DNA from: Bufo bufo
Taxonomy: Eukaryota; Chordata; Amphibia; Anura; Bufonidae
DNA length: 64,000 nucleotides
Reading direction: 5' to 3'
Assembly (NCBI RefSeq): GCF_905171765.1
Contig: NC_053393.1
Location: 190,367,921 to 190,431,920 of the forward strand
Part shown: positions 1-11,318 of the stretch, one piece after another
How positions within the stretch are numbered: the first letter of the stretch is position 1
Layout of the letters: every line of letters begins with the position of its first letter
The notes under the pieces: model-generated
Database searches by the model: none
Told to the model about the DNA's origin: nothing
The model's input: only the letters and a program-made list of their open reading frames with translations
Translations under genes and position numbers: made by a program

Positions 1-424
1 GTAAGGGCTATTTGACCATGAAGGAGAGTGATGGGGTGCTGCGCCAGATGACCTGGCCTCCACAGTCACCGGACCTGAACCCAATCGAGATGGTTTGGGG
101 TGAGCTGGACCGCAGAGTGAAGGCAAAAGGGCCAACAAGTGCTAAGCATCTCTGGGAACTCCTTCAAGACTGTTGGAAGACCATATCAGGGGACTACCTC
201 TTGAAGCTCATCAAGAGAATGCCAAGAGTGTGCAAAGCAGTAATCAAAGCAAAAGGTGGCTACTTTGAAGAACCTAGAATATGACATATTTTCAGTTGTT
301 TCACACTTGTTTGTTATGTATATAATTCCACATGTGTTAATTCATAGTTTTGATGCCTCATAGTCATGAAAATAAAGAAAACTCTTTGAATGAGAAGGTG
401 TGTCCAAACTTTTGGTCTGTACTG
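1..424 (+). mobile_element. Tc1/mariner transposon, 3' half
   Basis: This is the right-hand part of a Tc1-like DNA transposon; the left part lies before the window. It holds the C-terminal transposase codons and then an AT-rich tail ending in the inverted-repeat terminus ggtctgtactg at 414-424. A TA dinucleotide follows at 425-426, as expected of the Tc1 target duplication. The terminus read on the minus strand starts cagtacagaccaaaag, a Tc1 end I recognise from fish and frog genomes. Confidence 0.9.
3..284 (+). CDS. Tc1-like transposase, C-terminal fragment
   Basis: Cut-and-paste transposase of the DD34E Tc1 group, C-terminal part only. The frame is open from the window edge to the TGA at 282-284, and the first methionine in it (base 18) is internal. 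The diagnostic block [19 protein letters not shown] lies near codons 18-36 of this fragment; the glutamate of NPIE is the third catalytic acid of the DDE triad. The end motif RMPRVCKAVIKAKGGYFEE is typical of vertebrate Tc1 transposases. No stop or frameshift is seen in the visible part. The N-terminal helix-turn-helix and first two aspartates are outside the window, so activity cannot be judged. Confidence 0.9.
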   Translation, partial: KGYLTMKESDGVLRQMTWPPQSPDLNPIEMVWGELDRRVKAKGPTSAKHLWELLQDCWKTISGDYLLKLIKRMPRVCKAVIKAKGGYFEEPRI

Positions 425-426
425 TA

Positions 427-2020
427 TATTATTATTTTTTTGCCTGAAACTTGCTTAGCTTAGTTATATATTGCTGCCCACCAGATTTTTAGTACTATAT
501 ATATTTTTTTCATAACTCAGACAGCCCCTTTAATAACTCTGGCACATAACAAATCCACTAATCATTTGCAATTTGTGACAGAATTCTGCCAGAAATTGCT
601 TTTTGTCTGGAAATATATCACCTAATGTTGATATATGATGTTGCCTGACAACCCTCAAAAATTAAGATTGTTTTTAATAAATTATAAGATTGTTTTTAAT
701 AAATTACATAATATATTAGTTTACTTGTTACATATTTGCAATTTAGTTATTGTTAAAACATTTTCAATAAAATTGAACTGCTGTAGTTGTACTGTAAGCA
801 ATAGATTACACTATTAAATTGGCAAATATAAAACATAAAATCTGACAAGAAATAAAAATTCTAACTTTTAAAGTGCTGAATATGTTTAGAATGACATTTG
901 TATAATTTTGAGATTTATTTTATCATTCTTAAGTATCTGTCACCGTTATTTTTCTGCAGACAAATGAACTTCTAGGAGTAACTGTGCCACAGCTGCATTA
1001 TTCTAGGCATTTTGGAATGTGCATTTATGACTGTGACTACGTACAGCAGCTATGGGTTTTATTTTATAGTGTACCTTGTTGTGTTTTGCCCACAGCAATT
1101 TCACAATCTGAATATTGTTATTGAAAGTACTATACTAAACCACTATCCAAAGTACATTCTTGTCTTTGAAAATAATTTTCACTGTCCTATAAAGAGAATA
1201 GTTCCAAAGAACTTTTTAGTTTTTGAATAAAACTTGGTAAAGCTTTACCTACCAAAGTAGAAACTTATGTTTATTGGTTAATTTGATGTCTTATTATCTA
1301 ATACTTAGCTTACAGAGTTCCTGCTGCCCTATTTTTTTTTATTTTTTTTATAGAGCAATTCACATGGCACTGTGGTGAGTCAGAAAGCCATGGTGAAATT
1401 AAACAGTAATACGTGTTCTTCAAACATGATCACGTGCAGTTTTGGCCACATGGGTAACATACCGCACATACTAACAAATAGCATGCAGTGATTTGTTGCC
1501 GCAGTCACTTGTCTAGCATGGCACATCATCGTGTTTAAGTAAACAAGACCCTATCAGACTATCATGGAACCATGGAAAGCAGAGATGACATCTTTTTTAT
1601 ACCAATTCAGTCTCTTTTATTGCACTATAAAACCTATGATTACTTCATGGGTTGATGACTTTAGTCAAGGGATGCTGGCATTGTTAAGTTCATATATATT
1701 AACGGGATTAGCTCGAGGGACCACCGTCTCATGGGATATAGGGACATAAAACACAGTCAAGTCCAAGCAAGTATGGTGCAACTGGCCTCAGACAGTTTTA
1801 TAGACTTTTGCATATAAAAGTATAAAACAAAAATAGTTCCAAAGAAATGAAATACCAGGCCGTCTGGCCACTACGTCTAAACGGGCAGTATTTCCTTACT
1901 ACATGAAACTGCACCTTGTGCCCAGCTCCATCAACAAAACACACGGTTGTTTTTACTCACACAGCAAGTTATTCCCAGGAGCAGAGAGCATAGCTAGTGA
2001 GCTGTTTGCCCTTTTATAGC
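427..2020. other. AT-rich non-coding stretch
   Basis: I see no gene or recognisable transposon here. The sequence is AT-rich, with homopolymer runs such as the T-rich tract near 1331-1350. Short open frames (for example 1012-1230 and 1564-1749) have no recognisable motifs. The last ~280 bases may belong to the LTR-like fragment described separately. Confidence 0.6.
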
Positions 2021-2299
2021 ACACCCAGTAGTGATGGACGAACATCTACCGGGACGGTTCGCAAACGCGATCAAATGTTCGCGAACCGCAAGTTTGCGGC
2101 GGGTCCCATTCATTTTAATGTCAGGCGAACCTGAAAAACCTTCAGGTCATATTTGCAGCCAAGAAATAATTACTAGAAGTGCACAAATAGTCCCACAACA
2201 TTGACAGTGACATACCAGATGTATTATTTGAATTTGCGATCTCCATTTATTATTTTTTTAAATGCTAAATATCGGCAATATAATTTCCGTGTACGCGCA

Positions 2300-2800
2300 T
2301 GCGCACACCAGTTATAAATATTTTTTCCAATACCGTTTGTCACTGTGTGTAGCAGAGGGAACATAGCAAAACAGCAAACAAATGCTGCGCTACTAAAATG
2401 CACTATAAAGAAAGTATATTATTTGTAAATAACACCCCGCTTCTATCAGTTTTTTGGGGGGCGACTGGTATATCACACCAGTTATAATTATTTTTTCCAA
2501 TACCGTTTGTCACTGTGTGTAGCAGAGGGAACGCAGCAAAACCGCAAACAAATGCTGCAGTACGCAAATGCGCTATATAGAAAGTATATTATTGGCATAT
2601 AACATTCTATCAGTTTTTTTGGGGGGCGACTGGTATATCACTCCAGTTATAATTATTTTTTCTAATTGTGTTTGTCACTCTGTGTAGCTGCAGGATAACT
2701 GCAGAACCGCTGACCATTGCTGCATAATACATATCCACTATAATATGCTTTCTATGTTAGAAAGTATATTCTAAGTATATTACACCCCTCTGTACTGCAC
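2300..2800. repeat. ~168-bp tandem repeat, about three copies
   Basis: Copies of ccagttataattattttttcc start near 2309, 2477 and 2643. Each is followed by a tttgtcactgtgtgtag block and an aagtatatt block. They match the array at 30.65-33.4 kb (caccagtagaaattatttg...), which links this short element to that larger hAT. Confidence 0.85.
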
Positions 2801-2949
2801 ACCTATCAATAGTACACCTTAAAAGGACTTTTGTGGACCTATTTGATAGCGTTTTTGTCCCTAACTGTCTGTCTATGCTCCACACAGCAACCTTTCCCTA
2901 CACTGACAAAAGACTGAATGTAAAATGGCGGCCAGATCGGGTCTATTTA

Positions 2950-3648
2950 CAGCTGCAAGAAAAAACATGTGAACCCTTTGGAATGATATGGATTTCTGCA
3001 CAAATTGGTCATAAAATGTGATCTGATTTTCATCTAAGACACAACAATAGACAATCACAGTCTGCTTAAACTAATAACACACAAATAATTAAATGTTACC
3101 ATGTTTTTATTGAACACACCATGTAAACATTCACAGTGCAGGTGGAAAAAGTATGTGAACCCTTGGATTTAATAACTGGTTGAACCTCCTTTGGCAATGA
3201 TAACTTCAACCAAACGCTTCCTGTAGTTGCAGATCAGACGTGCACAATGGTCAGAAGTAATTCTTGACCATTCCTCTTTACAGAACTGTTTCAGTTCAGC
3301 AATATTCTTGGGATGTCTGGTGTGAATCGCTTTCTTGACGTAATGCCACAGCATCTCAATTGGGTTGAGGTCAGGACTCTGACTGGGCCACTCCAGAAGG
3401 CGTATTTTCTTCTGTTTAAGCCATTCTGTTGTTGATTTATTTCTATACTATGGGTCGTTGTCCTGTTGCAACACCCATCTTCTGTTGAGCTTCAGCTGGT
3501 GGACACATGGCCTTAAGTTCTCCTGCAAAATGTCAGACTGTGATTGTCTATTGTTGTGATTTAGATGAAGAACAGATCACATTTTATGACCAATTTGTGC
3601 AGAAATCCATATCATTCCAAAGGGTTCACATACTTTATCTTGCAACTG
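2950..3648 (-). mobile_element. Internally deleted Tc1 element with long TIRs
   Basis: Inverted repeats of about 110 bases bound this element: 2950-3062 pairs with about 3533-3648. The outer ends read cagctgcaaga on the left and, inverted, cagttgcaaga on the right. TA dinucleotides flank both sides (2948-2949 and 3649-3650). At 699 bp it is under half the usual Tc1 length. The missing part is the N-terminal half of the transposase. It is nested inside the hAT derivative. Confidence 0.9.
3169..3533 (-). pseudogene. Tc1-like transposase remnant (C-terminal)
   Basis: Minus-strand remnant of a Tc1 transposase. It begins just inside the right TIR with codons matching the region before the second catalytic aspartate, passes a [15 protein letters not shown] block (the glutamate is the third DDE acid) and ends in VEVIIAKGGSTSY near 3169. 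The DNA-binding N-terminus and first catalytic aspartate are missing, and there is a stop upstream of the methionine at 3354. It cannot encode an active enzyme. Confidence 0.85.
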
Positions 3649-4088
3649 TATAAGGTAGGGGGTATGTCCATGTGCTGAAACTTTTCATTTGGCTGTCCTG
3701 TACCAACTGATGCATGTGTCATGGGTCAAAGTTCTTCACAATGTAAAAGAATATGGCGGGCGCGAATATCGCCATATGTTCGCATGTTCGGCGAATCCCG
3801 AATGAGCAAAGATTGCCGCGAACCGACCGCAATCACCGCAAGGCAATCACTAACACCCAGGTTCCAAGGTGATTAGCCACAGTTACCCTGAATACCTGGA
3901 GTGGCTAATTGGAGCAGGGACCCACCCAATTCTCCCTGCTCCAAGCAGCCAGGCCCTTCTAACCAGGTTTTTTTTTTTAACCTAGTTTTTCTTGCTGTTA
4001 ATTCCCTGACTGCTTTTTAGAACATATAAGACAGGAACCTAGGTGAAATGTAGACTCCTTCTACCACGTTCCCCCTGGTCCTGTCACA

Positions 4089-4114
4089 ATATATATATAT
4101 ATATATATATATAT
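4089..4114. repeat. (AT)n microsatellite, left half
   Basis: An alternating AT tract directly abuts the left LTR of the Gmr1-like element. The same tract resumes at 9428, so the retrotransposon inserted into it. Confidence 0.9.
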
Positions 4115-4588
4115 TGTGAGACGGGACCACTCAAACAGTCTCTTTACAGGGTTTATTAGGCACACAGTACAGTACAGGCTTGCTTTCTTCAAATAACAGA
4201 ACAGTCCAAATGAAATAACAAAACACAGTGATACAGGCTTCTCACCAGCTGCAGTTTTCTCCCAGCAAATCCTCACTGCCAAGAGGTTTGGTTCAGTAGT
4301 CTTCCTCTCAGACCACCATCCACACACCCTGCTCTCTGGCAGAGTGTCTTTTTTAAATTACCCTCGCACCTGTGTTTGTGGTGGTAACACCCGAGATGGA
4401 GTATGGGAGTGACCTTCCCACCCAAGCTCTTCAGTCACTCCTAAATCCCGGACCCAAATTCCAGCTACCACCAACTCAGTGATCTACCACCACTGGTCAC
4501 TACTTACCTCCGGGATTTACATCACTGAGCGTAGCAGCCTCAGTGACACATACCTACCATCTATGATGTCACCCACTGCATGCTTACA
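4115..4588 (-). repeat. 3' LTR of the Gmr1-like element
   Basis: Starts tgtgagacggg and ends tgcttaca, and is 474 bp like its partner. On the minus strand an AATAAA signal lies at about 4149-4154 and a TTTAAAAAAG TATA-like box near 4349-4358. Pol codons run about 70 bases into it, to a stop at 4517. Confidence 0.93.
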
Positions 4589-7500
4589 TATCCCCCCCCT
4601 CTGCCTAAAGCCGGGGGGCTTGGCACCTTCCATAACCAAACAATGGACTCTTGACAGGGCATCTGCATTGATGTGCAATTTACCTGGCCTGTGTTCCACC
4701 ACATAGTCAAAATCCTGTAATGCCAGGAACCACCTTGTTACCCTAGCATTATTTCCCTTGTTTTGACTCATCCACTTCAGTGGGGCATGGTCTGAGACGA
4801 GTCTGAACTTTCTGCCTAGCAGGAAATACCTTAGGGATTCTAGGGCCCATTTTATTGCCAGACATTCCCGTTCCACAATCGAGTAATTCCTCTCACAGGG
4901 TTTCAGTTTCCTACTTAGATACATGACAGGATGCTCTTCTCTGTTAACCTCCTGGGACATAACAGCCCCTAGACCCACCTCTGATGCATCTGTCTGTACT
5001 ATAATTTCCTTGGAGAAATCTGGCGCTATTAGCACTGGTTGCCTACAAAGAACGGACTTTAGTTCTACAAATGCCTTTTCTGCCTCCGGGGACCACTGAA
5101 CCATAACTGACTTTTTCCCTTTGGTGAGGTCAGACAAAGAAGCAGCAATACTGGCAAAGTTGGGGACAAATCGCCGGTAATACCCGACTATCCCTAAGAA
5201 CGCCTGCACTTGTTTTTTTGTAAGAGGCCGGGGCCAACTCTGTATGGCTTCTACCTTGTTGGCCTGGGGTTTAATCATGCCTTTTCCCACAACATAACCC
5301 AAGTATTTGGCCTGCTCCATACCTACGGCACACTTCTCTGGGTTGGCTGTAAATCCTGCTTCTCTGAGTGAGTCTAGAACGGCCTGGACTTTACTTAAAT
5401 GGCTTTTCCAATCCAGGCTGTAGATAACAATGTCATCTAAGTAGGCTGCTGCATATTCCCTGTGGGGAAGCAAAATGTCATCCATTGCCCTTTGAAATGT
5501 AGCAGGGGCCCCTTTCAACCCAAATGGCATCCTCACATAGTGGAAACATCCCTCTGACGTAGAAAAGGCTGTTTTCTCTCGGGCCTCTTTTGCTAAGGGT
5601 ATTTGCCAATAACCTTTGGTGAGGTCTAATGTGGTTATATACCTGGCGGGACCCAACCTTTCAACCAGTTCATCCACCCTAGGCATAGGGTAAGCATCCA
5701 TCTTGGAAACCTCATTAAGTTTCCGAAAGTCATTACAAAAGCGCCAGCTTCCATTTGGTTTTGGGACCAACACAATTGGGCTGGACCATTCACTTTTGGA
5801 CCTTTCAATTACCCCTAATTGTAACATCCTCTGAACCTCTTCTGAGACTGCTTGTCTACGGGCTTCTGGGATGCGATACGGTTTTACTTTAACCCTTACG
5901 TGGGGTTCAGTGATGACATCATGTTCCACCACATTAATGCAACCTGGTAAGCTAGAGAATATGTCCATATTACGTTGCAACAACTCTTTAGTTTCCTGTC
6001 TTTGGGGACTTGATAAGGAACTAGCAATTGTCACCTTTCCAAACTCAGGACCGGAAACAGTGGGAGATAAGAGCGTAGCTGACAAGGACTCCCGTTCTAT
6101 CCAAGGTTTCATTAAGTTTACATGATAGACCTGCACTGGTTTCCTTTTCCCTGGCTGATGGACTCTATAATTTACTTCCCCAACTTTTTCCATCACCTCA
6201 AAAGGTCCCTGCCATTTAGCTAATAACTTGCTCTCAACCGTAGGTACCAGAATTAATACCCGATCCCCTGGCTTGAACTCTCTAATTCTGGCAGAACGGT
6301 TGTACACACTTCTTTGAGCTTCTTGGGCCTTCTGGAGATGTTCCTTCACTATGGGCATCACCTTGGCAATTCTCTCTTGCATTTGTACCACATGATCAAT
6401 GACACTTCTGTATGGAGTAACTTCAGTCTCCCATGTCTCCTTAGCTATATCAAGCAAACCCCGAGGGTGTCTACCATAAAGCAATTCAAAAGGTGAGAAC
6501 CCTGTAGAAGCTTGAGGAACTTCCCGGATTGAAAACAACAGATATGGCAACAAACAATCCCAATCCTTGCCATCTTTCTCAATGGCCTTTTTCAACATGG
6601 CTTTCAAGGTTTTATTGAACCTTTCTACAAGGCCATCAGTTTGGGGATGGTACACTGAAGTTTTTAACTGTTTAATTTTCAGTAGTTTACACAGCTCGAC
6701 CATGACCCTGGACATAAATGGGGTCCCTTGGTCAGTCAAGATTTCTTTGGGGAGTCCCACTCTCGTGCAGATATGAAACAACTCCCGAGCAATAGTTTTA
6801 GCGGAGGAGTTTCGTAACGGCACGGCCTCTGGATACCGGGTAGCATAATCCAGCACTACTAGAATATACTGGTGTCCCCTAGCTGATCTGTCTAATGGTC
6901 CCACTAAGTCCATGGCGATCCTTTCAAACGGTATCTCAATAATAGGAAGTGGCACCAACGGACTTTTAAAATGAGACAGCGGGGCCTTTAATTGGCATGT
7001 AGGGCAGGATTTGCAGTATTCGTCTATTTCTTTATAACACCCCGGCCAATAGAACCTCTGAAATATTCGTTCGCGGGTTTTATCTGTACCTAGGTGACCC
7101 CCTAACACATGAGTATGAGCCATTTCTAGGACCATTTTTCTATAGGGCCCGGGAACCACTAACTGTTCTATCACCTCATTGTGAGCTTTGGTAACCCGAT
7201 ATAAGAGGTCATTGTGCATTTCAAAATACGGATACCTGTGGTCAGCACCCGGCTCTTGGGGAACACCATTTAGAACAGTCACATTTGCTAAAGCCCCTTT
7301 TAGAGTGGGGTCTTGCGCCTGGGCCGTCCCAAAATTCCCTTGCGGGATATCCAGAACGGGTATGGTCTGCTCAGATTCTACGGTCTCACTCTCGTCTCCC
7401 ACCAAGACAGATAGCGGAAATCCCTCAACTATCTCAGCTGGTTCACTAGGCATAGCCTGGTTTGTGATTTCCTCAACATGAGACACATCATAAGCAGGTG

Positions 7501-8890
7501 CAAATTTTACTTGTTTGGGTGACATTTTACCCCACAGTTCCCAAAACAAAGGAAGATCCCGCCCTATTATCATGGCATGCAATAAGTTCTTCACCATGCC
7601 CACCGTATGCAATACAGTCCCACATTCAGTGGCTATGGTGACCTGAGCAACTGGATAGTTCTTAACATCCACATGCACACACATCACCCCCATGCCCTGT
7701 CCAGGTGCCGGCAATACGGGAACAAGATTTTCTCTAACAAGTGTAACCAGGCTTCCTGAGTCTAGTAGTGCAGTCACTGGGCTAGCATTGACAGTCACCT
7801 GGCACATATGAGGCCTGGTTGCCTGGTACTGGATGGCACTGCAGGCGGGATGGGCAAACAGGGAGCACCGTCGTGCCATATCACAATCCATATGTTCATT
7901 TGTCATGGGACAGTGAGCTGCAATGTGCCCCAGGTTATGACACCTCCAACAAACAAGACGGCGGGGTGGAGGTCTAGAACCAGTTTCTGGTGATTCTTTT
8001 TTCGTTTCCACGGGCACTTGTCCCCGCTCTCCCCTGGGTTTAAACCCCCTCTTACTGGGTTCCGCATAAACCTTGGGGTTACCGGGAGTTATTTTTATTT
8101 TCTCAGCTCCTGCAAGGAGGTTCTCCGCTGCAGTGTACCTCTCAACCAGGTTTATCAGCTGGTCAGCATTCTGGGGATCTCCCTGGGCAACCCAGCGTTG
8201 TACTGGCCCGGGAAGAGAGTGCAGGTAACGAACCATTACCACTTTTTCCACCATCTGCTCTGGGGACGACGACTCTGGTTGCAACCACTTCCGTACCAAG
8301 TGGAACAGATCAAACATCTGTGACCTCGGTGGTTTGTCTTGGAAAAAGATCCACTGTTGTACCCGCTGGGCCTGGAGTGCAGGACTGACTCCCATGCGAT
8401 CCAGTATTTCCGCTTTTAATTTGCGGTAGTCTCTCGAATCCTGCAAGGTCAGGTCATAGTATGCTTTCTGCGGCTCCCCAGTCAAATATGGAGCCAGCAC
8501 CTCAGCCCACTGATCTACAGGCAGTTTCTCTCTGTCTGCAATACGTTAAAAGACAGTTAAATAAGCCTCCACGTCGTCCTCATTTGTCATTCTCTGTAAA
8601 GCAGACTGCACAGTTTTCCGCACACCACCTGAAGCTTGTCCAGCCATATGCACCACTTGTGGTGCTGTCACAGCATCTCTGAGGGCCGCAATTTTCTCAG
8701 TCAATAGACGGTTAGTCTCGTGTTGCTGCGCATTAGCCTGCCGTTGAGCCTGTAAAGCCTCTGTATGGGCTCTTTGCTGCTGCTCCAGTGCTTGCCGCTG
8801 CTGCAGATTGCTCTGCACCATCTGCTTAAGGAGCTCCTCCATTTCAACAGATTCTTGTTGCAATCCTGCTGCTGCCTTAACCCACGACAT
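4517..8890 (-). pseudogene. Gmr1-like gag-pol polyprotein, one in-frame stop
   Basis: One reading frame from the methionine at 8890 to the stop at 4517, broken only by a TAA at 8546-8548 in gag. The first 114 codons are glutamine-rich coiled coil. Numbering from the methionine at 8500: the capsid has a SCAN-like stretch (about 60-125); CCHC knuckle CWRCHNLGHIAAHC at 184-197; protease LLDSGS near 245-250; integrase HHCC finger at about 464-502 and core acids near D531, D590 and E626; GPF-type C-terminal module (about 743-800); reverse transcriptase with YLDD at 1020-1023; RNase H with acids near D1171, E1210, D1237 and D1280. All catalytic motifs are present. No frameshift is seen, so apart from the single stop this copy is intact. 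The copia-like order is clear from these positions. Confidence 0.92.
4592..4604 (-). promoter_or_regulatory. Polypurine tract
   Basis: On the minus strand ggcagagggggggga lies directly upstream of the 3' LTR, the usual place for the plus-strand primer of an LTR retrotransposon. Confidence 0.75.
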
Positions 8891-8934
8891 TCACCACTGA
8901 CAGGTTTTCATGTCGTTGCTCCTAGCAACCAATT

Positions 8935-8951
8935 GCCCGCATCCTCCACCA
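8935..8951 (-). promoter_or_regulatory. Primer-binding-site candidate
   Basis: Two bases inside the 5' LTR, the minus strand reads tggtggaggatgcgggc. A start in TGG is standard for a tRNA primer site. It resembles the 3' end of tRNA-Ala but with an indel, so I do not assign the tRNA. Confidence 0.6.
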
Positions 8952-8953
8952 TA

Positions 8954-9424
8954 TGTGAGACGGGACCACTCAAACAGTCTCTTTTCAGGGTTTATTAGGC
9001 ACACAGTACAGTACAGGCTTGCTTTCTTCAAATAACAGAACAGTCCAAATGAAATAACAAAACACAGTGATACAGGCTTCTCACCAGCTGCAGTTTTCTC
9101 CCAGCAAATCCTCACTGCCAAGAGGTTTGGTTCAGTAGTCTTCCTCTCAGACCACCATCCACACACCCTGCTCTCTGGCAGAGTGTCTTTTTTAAATCAC
9201 CCTCGCACCTGTGTGTGTGGTGGTAACACCCGAGATGGAGTATGGGAGTGACCTTCCCACCCAAGCTCTTCAGTCACTCCTAAATCCCGGACCCAAATTC
9301 CAGCTACCACCAACTCAGTGATCTACCACCACTGGTCACTACTTACCTCCGGGATTTACATCACTGAGCGTAGCAGCCTCAGTGACACATACCTACCATC
9401 TATGATGTCACCCACTGCATGCTT

Positions 9425-9427
<3 letters not shown>
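8954..9427 (-). repeat. 5' LTR of the Gmr1-like element
   Basis: 474 bp, tgtgagacggg to tgcttaca. I count three substitutions against the left LTR (in ctcttttcagg, aaatcaccc and tgtgtgtgtgg) and no indel. Confidence 0.93.

Positions 9428-9461
<34 letters not shown>
9428..9461. repeat. (AT)n microsatellite, right half
   Basis: Continuation of the AT tract interrupted by the Gmr1-like insertion. Confidence 0.9.
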
Positions 9462-9465
<4 letters not shown>

Positions 9466-9789
9466 ATGTTTATTTTTTGTTTATTTTTGTTAAAGAAACA
9501 ATGCTATATGGCAAGCAGTGCATTAAGACACCATGCAATAAATTTACAGCATGGCTATGGCACCAGCCCAGGAACTCCACCATCAGCAGTGAGTGCCAGC
9601 TGTAATATACAACTGACACCCTGTTGCAATGGCTGAGATCAGTGCTGACACAAATCCCAGATGTTTAACCCCTTAGGTGCCACAGTCAGTAGTGCCCACA
9701 GCATCCAAAGGACTTACAGAGGGAGTCATCTAACTCTGTTCCCCACAATATGATGATAAATGACAAACACTTGTAACAAGCTTTTCTCA
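9462..9789. other. Non-coding, possible dispersed-repeat remnant
   Basis: No gene seen. The segment around 9660-9730 (tttaaccccttaggtgcc) resembles a dispersed frog repeat I have seen in CpG-rich form; here it would be CpG-decayed. That identification is from memory and is weak. Confidence 0.35.
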
Positions 9790-10047
9790 AAGGGACTCAA
9801 AGTGCAGGGATAGTTATGTGGCTAGGGCGACTCATTGCGAAGTCAGAGGCTTCCATATTGGAGCTAAACCTCAACATACAAAATTTTGTAGGAAGCTAAT
9901 TTGCTTATTTTTAGAGTGTGGGATAAAACCAGAATACCCAGAGGAAACCCATGCAAACATGGGGAGAACTTACAAACTCTTGATTGGATTTAAACTTAGG
10001 AGCCCAGTGCTACAAGGCACCAGTGCTAATCACTGAGCCACGGGGGG
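9790..10047 (+). repeat. SINE-like dispersed repeat, old copy
   Basis: The run cagaggaaacccatgcaaac, ggggagaactta, attggatttaaactt and gctaatcactgagccac matches the better-preserved copy at 24098-24377 in the same order. Both carry a degraded ggattcgaac-like block resembling a tRNA B box, and both end in the cactgagccac motif. It is a common vertebrate SINE/LINE-tail type; the exact family is not assigned. Confidence 0.65.
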
Positions 10048-10865
10048 ATCCCCATAAAAACTAAAATGAAAACAGTGTCAGAAGTGCAATTTTCTCACTT
10101 CTCAAAAAATGAAAAAATAAAAATAAAAAAAAATCATTAAATAGGTGTATTTACTTTAAAATGGTTCAGTTAAAGCATACCTGAGTTTTCTAAAAAGTTT
10201 GCATAATTGTTATGTTCTTTGTAAAATTATAACTAAGAAATAAAAGGCCTTTTTTGTGGCTAACACAATGTCTTTTGACGCCTAATTGTTCCCCTCTTCA
10301 GCTGAATAGGTAGATGCATTTCTTTCAGAAGCAGAGGATTCTCCCTTCTATGGAATCTGCCAGGGCTATATTGCTGTGATATTCTTTCCCTTACTTCTCA
10401 TTATGTTTGTTTTCAGCTCCCGTGCTTATAAGGAGGGGGAGATTACACTTACAGAAAGGCAGGATGTTCCCTCGAATCCAGAAGCAATGTAGAAGATTAT
10501 TTTTTTAAATCAGGATCTTAGCTATCTCTGACACACCCCATTTCCTCTCTGCATCTCCTGTGTCTCTATTACTAGGGACAGATCTTGCCTGACAACAGGC
10601 AGTGGGCTGTAAATTAGGTGGAAGTGAGACCACTAGTGGGTATGACTTGACAGCTTATTTTAGGTGGATGCAAGCATATTTTTTAAATGAAGTGATTAAG
10701 AAATTTGCTATTTACATAATTTTCTATTAAATAAAATTGTATGAAAGTACAGTAAATTTTTAAAAATACAATATGATGTTTAGAGCAGCACACAATTACC
10801 ATACAGACTTTCACTGGAATGCACCAGCCATGCACAACCACAGATCCAAATTTGGCCAATCGGTC
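10048..10865. other. Non-coding stretch, nothing recognised
   Basis: AT-rich with A-runs near 10105-10135. No gene, RNA or repeat family is recognised. The small frames at 10683-10874 and 10773-11048 run into the inverted-repeat element and have no family motif. Confidence 0.6.
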
Positions 10866-10944
10866 AGCATACAAACAAGCTTGATGGCAGCATCTCCTGA
10901 AATTAACTTTTATTCACAGTGGGTACATGAAAAAATTTCACCGC

Positions 10945-10980
10945 CTGATGAAGCTGTGAGTGAAACGCGCATCGGGGCGC
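10945..10980 (+). ncRNA. Hammerhead-like ribozyme core (degenerate)
   Basis: An exact ctgatga is followed after ten bases by gaaac and then gcgcatcggggcgc, which can form a short stem III. This is the CUGANGA...GAAA layout of type I hammerheads. Stem II is poorly paired, so this is probably a decayed copy. Confidence 0.4.
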
Positions 10981-11318
10981 AGGACACGTGGAGGGTATGG
11001 CATGATGATATGGTCTTTCTAATGCTTATATGGCTGCTACAGGACTGATTATCTATGGAATGTTTGGCCACTAATATGTCTTTCTAACTATTATACAATG
11101 TGTGTATTGCTTCTTGGAGCATGCTATTGATAAATTATGACCGGGTTTCCTAGTTAAGATACTGCCAGCTCCATGTGCCTGCTTGGGTGTCTTTCTGTCC
11201 CATGTTTTTTGTAACCACCTGTAGATCTATCTAGATTTTTATATGTGAATGTTTTTATCTAATCATGTGATAATAAAGATTGGTCATTTAGAAACTTTCT
11301 GGTTGTTGCTATTTTTGG

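Larger units (their letters stand above)
2029..3852. mobile_element. Non-autonomous hAT derivative with 8-bp TSD
   Basis: The ends are tagtgatggacgaac on the left and, reading inward from the right, tagtgattgcc. The element is flanked by a perfect 8-bp duplication acacccag at 2021-2028 and 3853-3860. The first ~190 bases match the start of the hAT at 25844 nearly base for base. The interior holds three diverged copies of the ~168-bp repeat that forms the long array at 30.6-33.4 kb. It has no transposase of its own. A Tc1 element at 2950-3648 was inserted later. It therefore looks like an internally deleted, transposase-dependent member of the family at 25.8-33.4 kb. Confidence 0.88.
1740..4088 (-). 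other. Possible LTR fragment split by the hAT derivative
   Basis: When the hAT derivative at 2029-3852 is removed, its flanks join into one sequence with LTR character on the minus strand. It has a terminus tgtgacaggacc (plus-strand end at 4088), a TATA-like ctataaaaggg at about 2009-2019, and CT-rich segments. No second LTR or TG...CA partner end was found, so the left limit is a guess. It could be a solo LTR remnant or another promoter-bearing repeat. Confidence 0.3.
4115..9427 (-). mobile_element. Gmr1-like Ty3/Gypsy retrotransposon
   Basis: Complete LTR retrotransposon on the minus strand: two 474-bp LTRs, a purine-rich tract beside the left LTR (4592-4604, c-rich on plus), a primer-binding-site candidate beside the right LTR (8935-8951), and one long gag-pol frame. 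The domain order is gag, protease, integrase, reverse transcriptase, RNase H. Integrase before reverse transcriptase is the copia arrangement, but the domains are Ty3/Gypsy in sequence. That combination defines the Gmr1-like group of deuterostomes. The LTRs differ at only three positions, so insertion was recent. The target was an (AT)n tract, which leaves the TSD ambiguous (atat fits). Confidence 0.93.
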
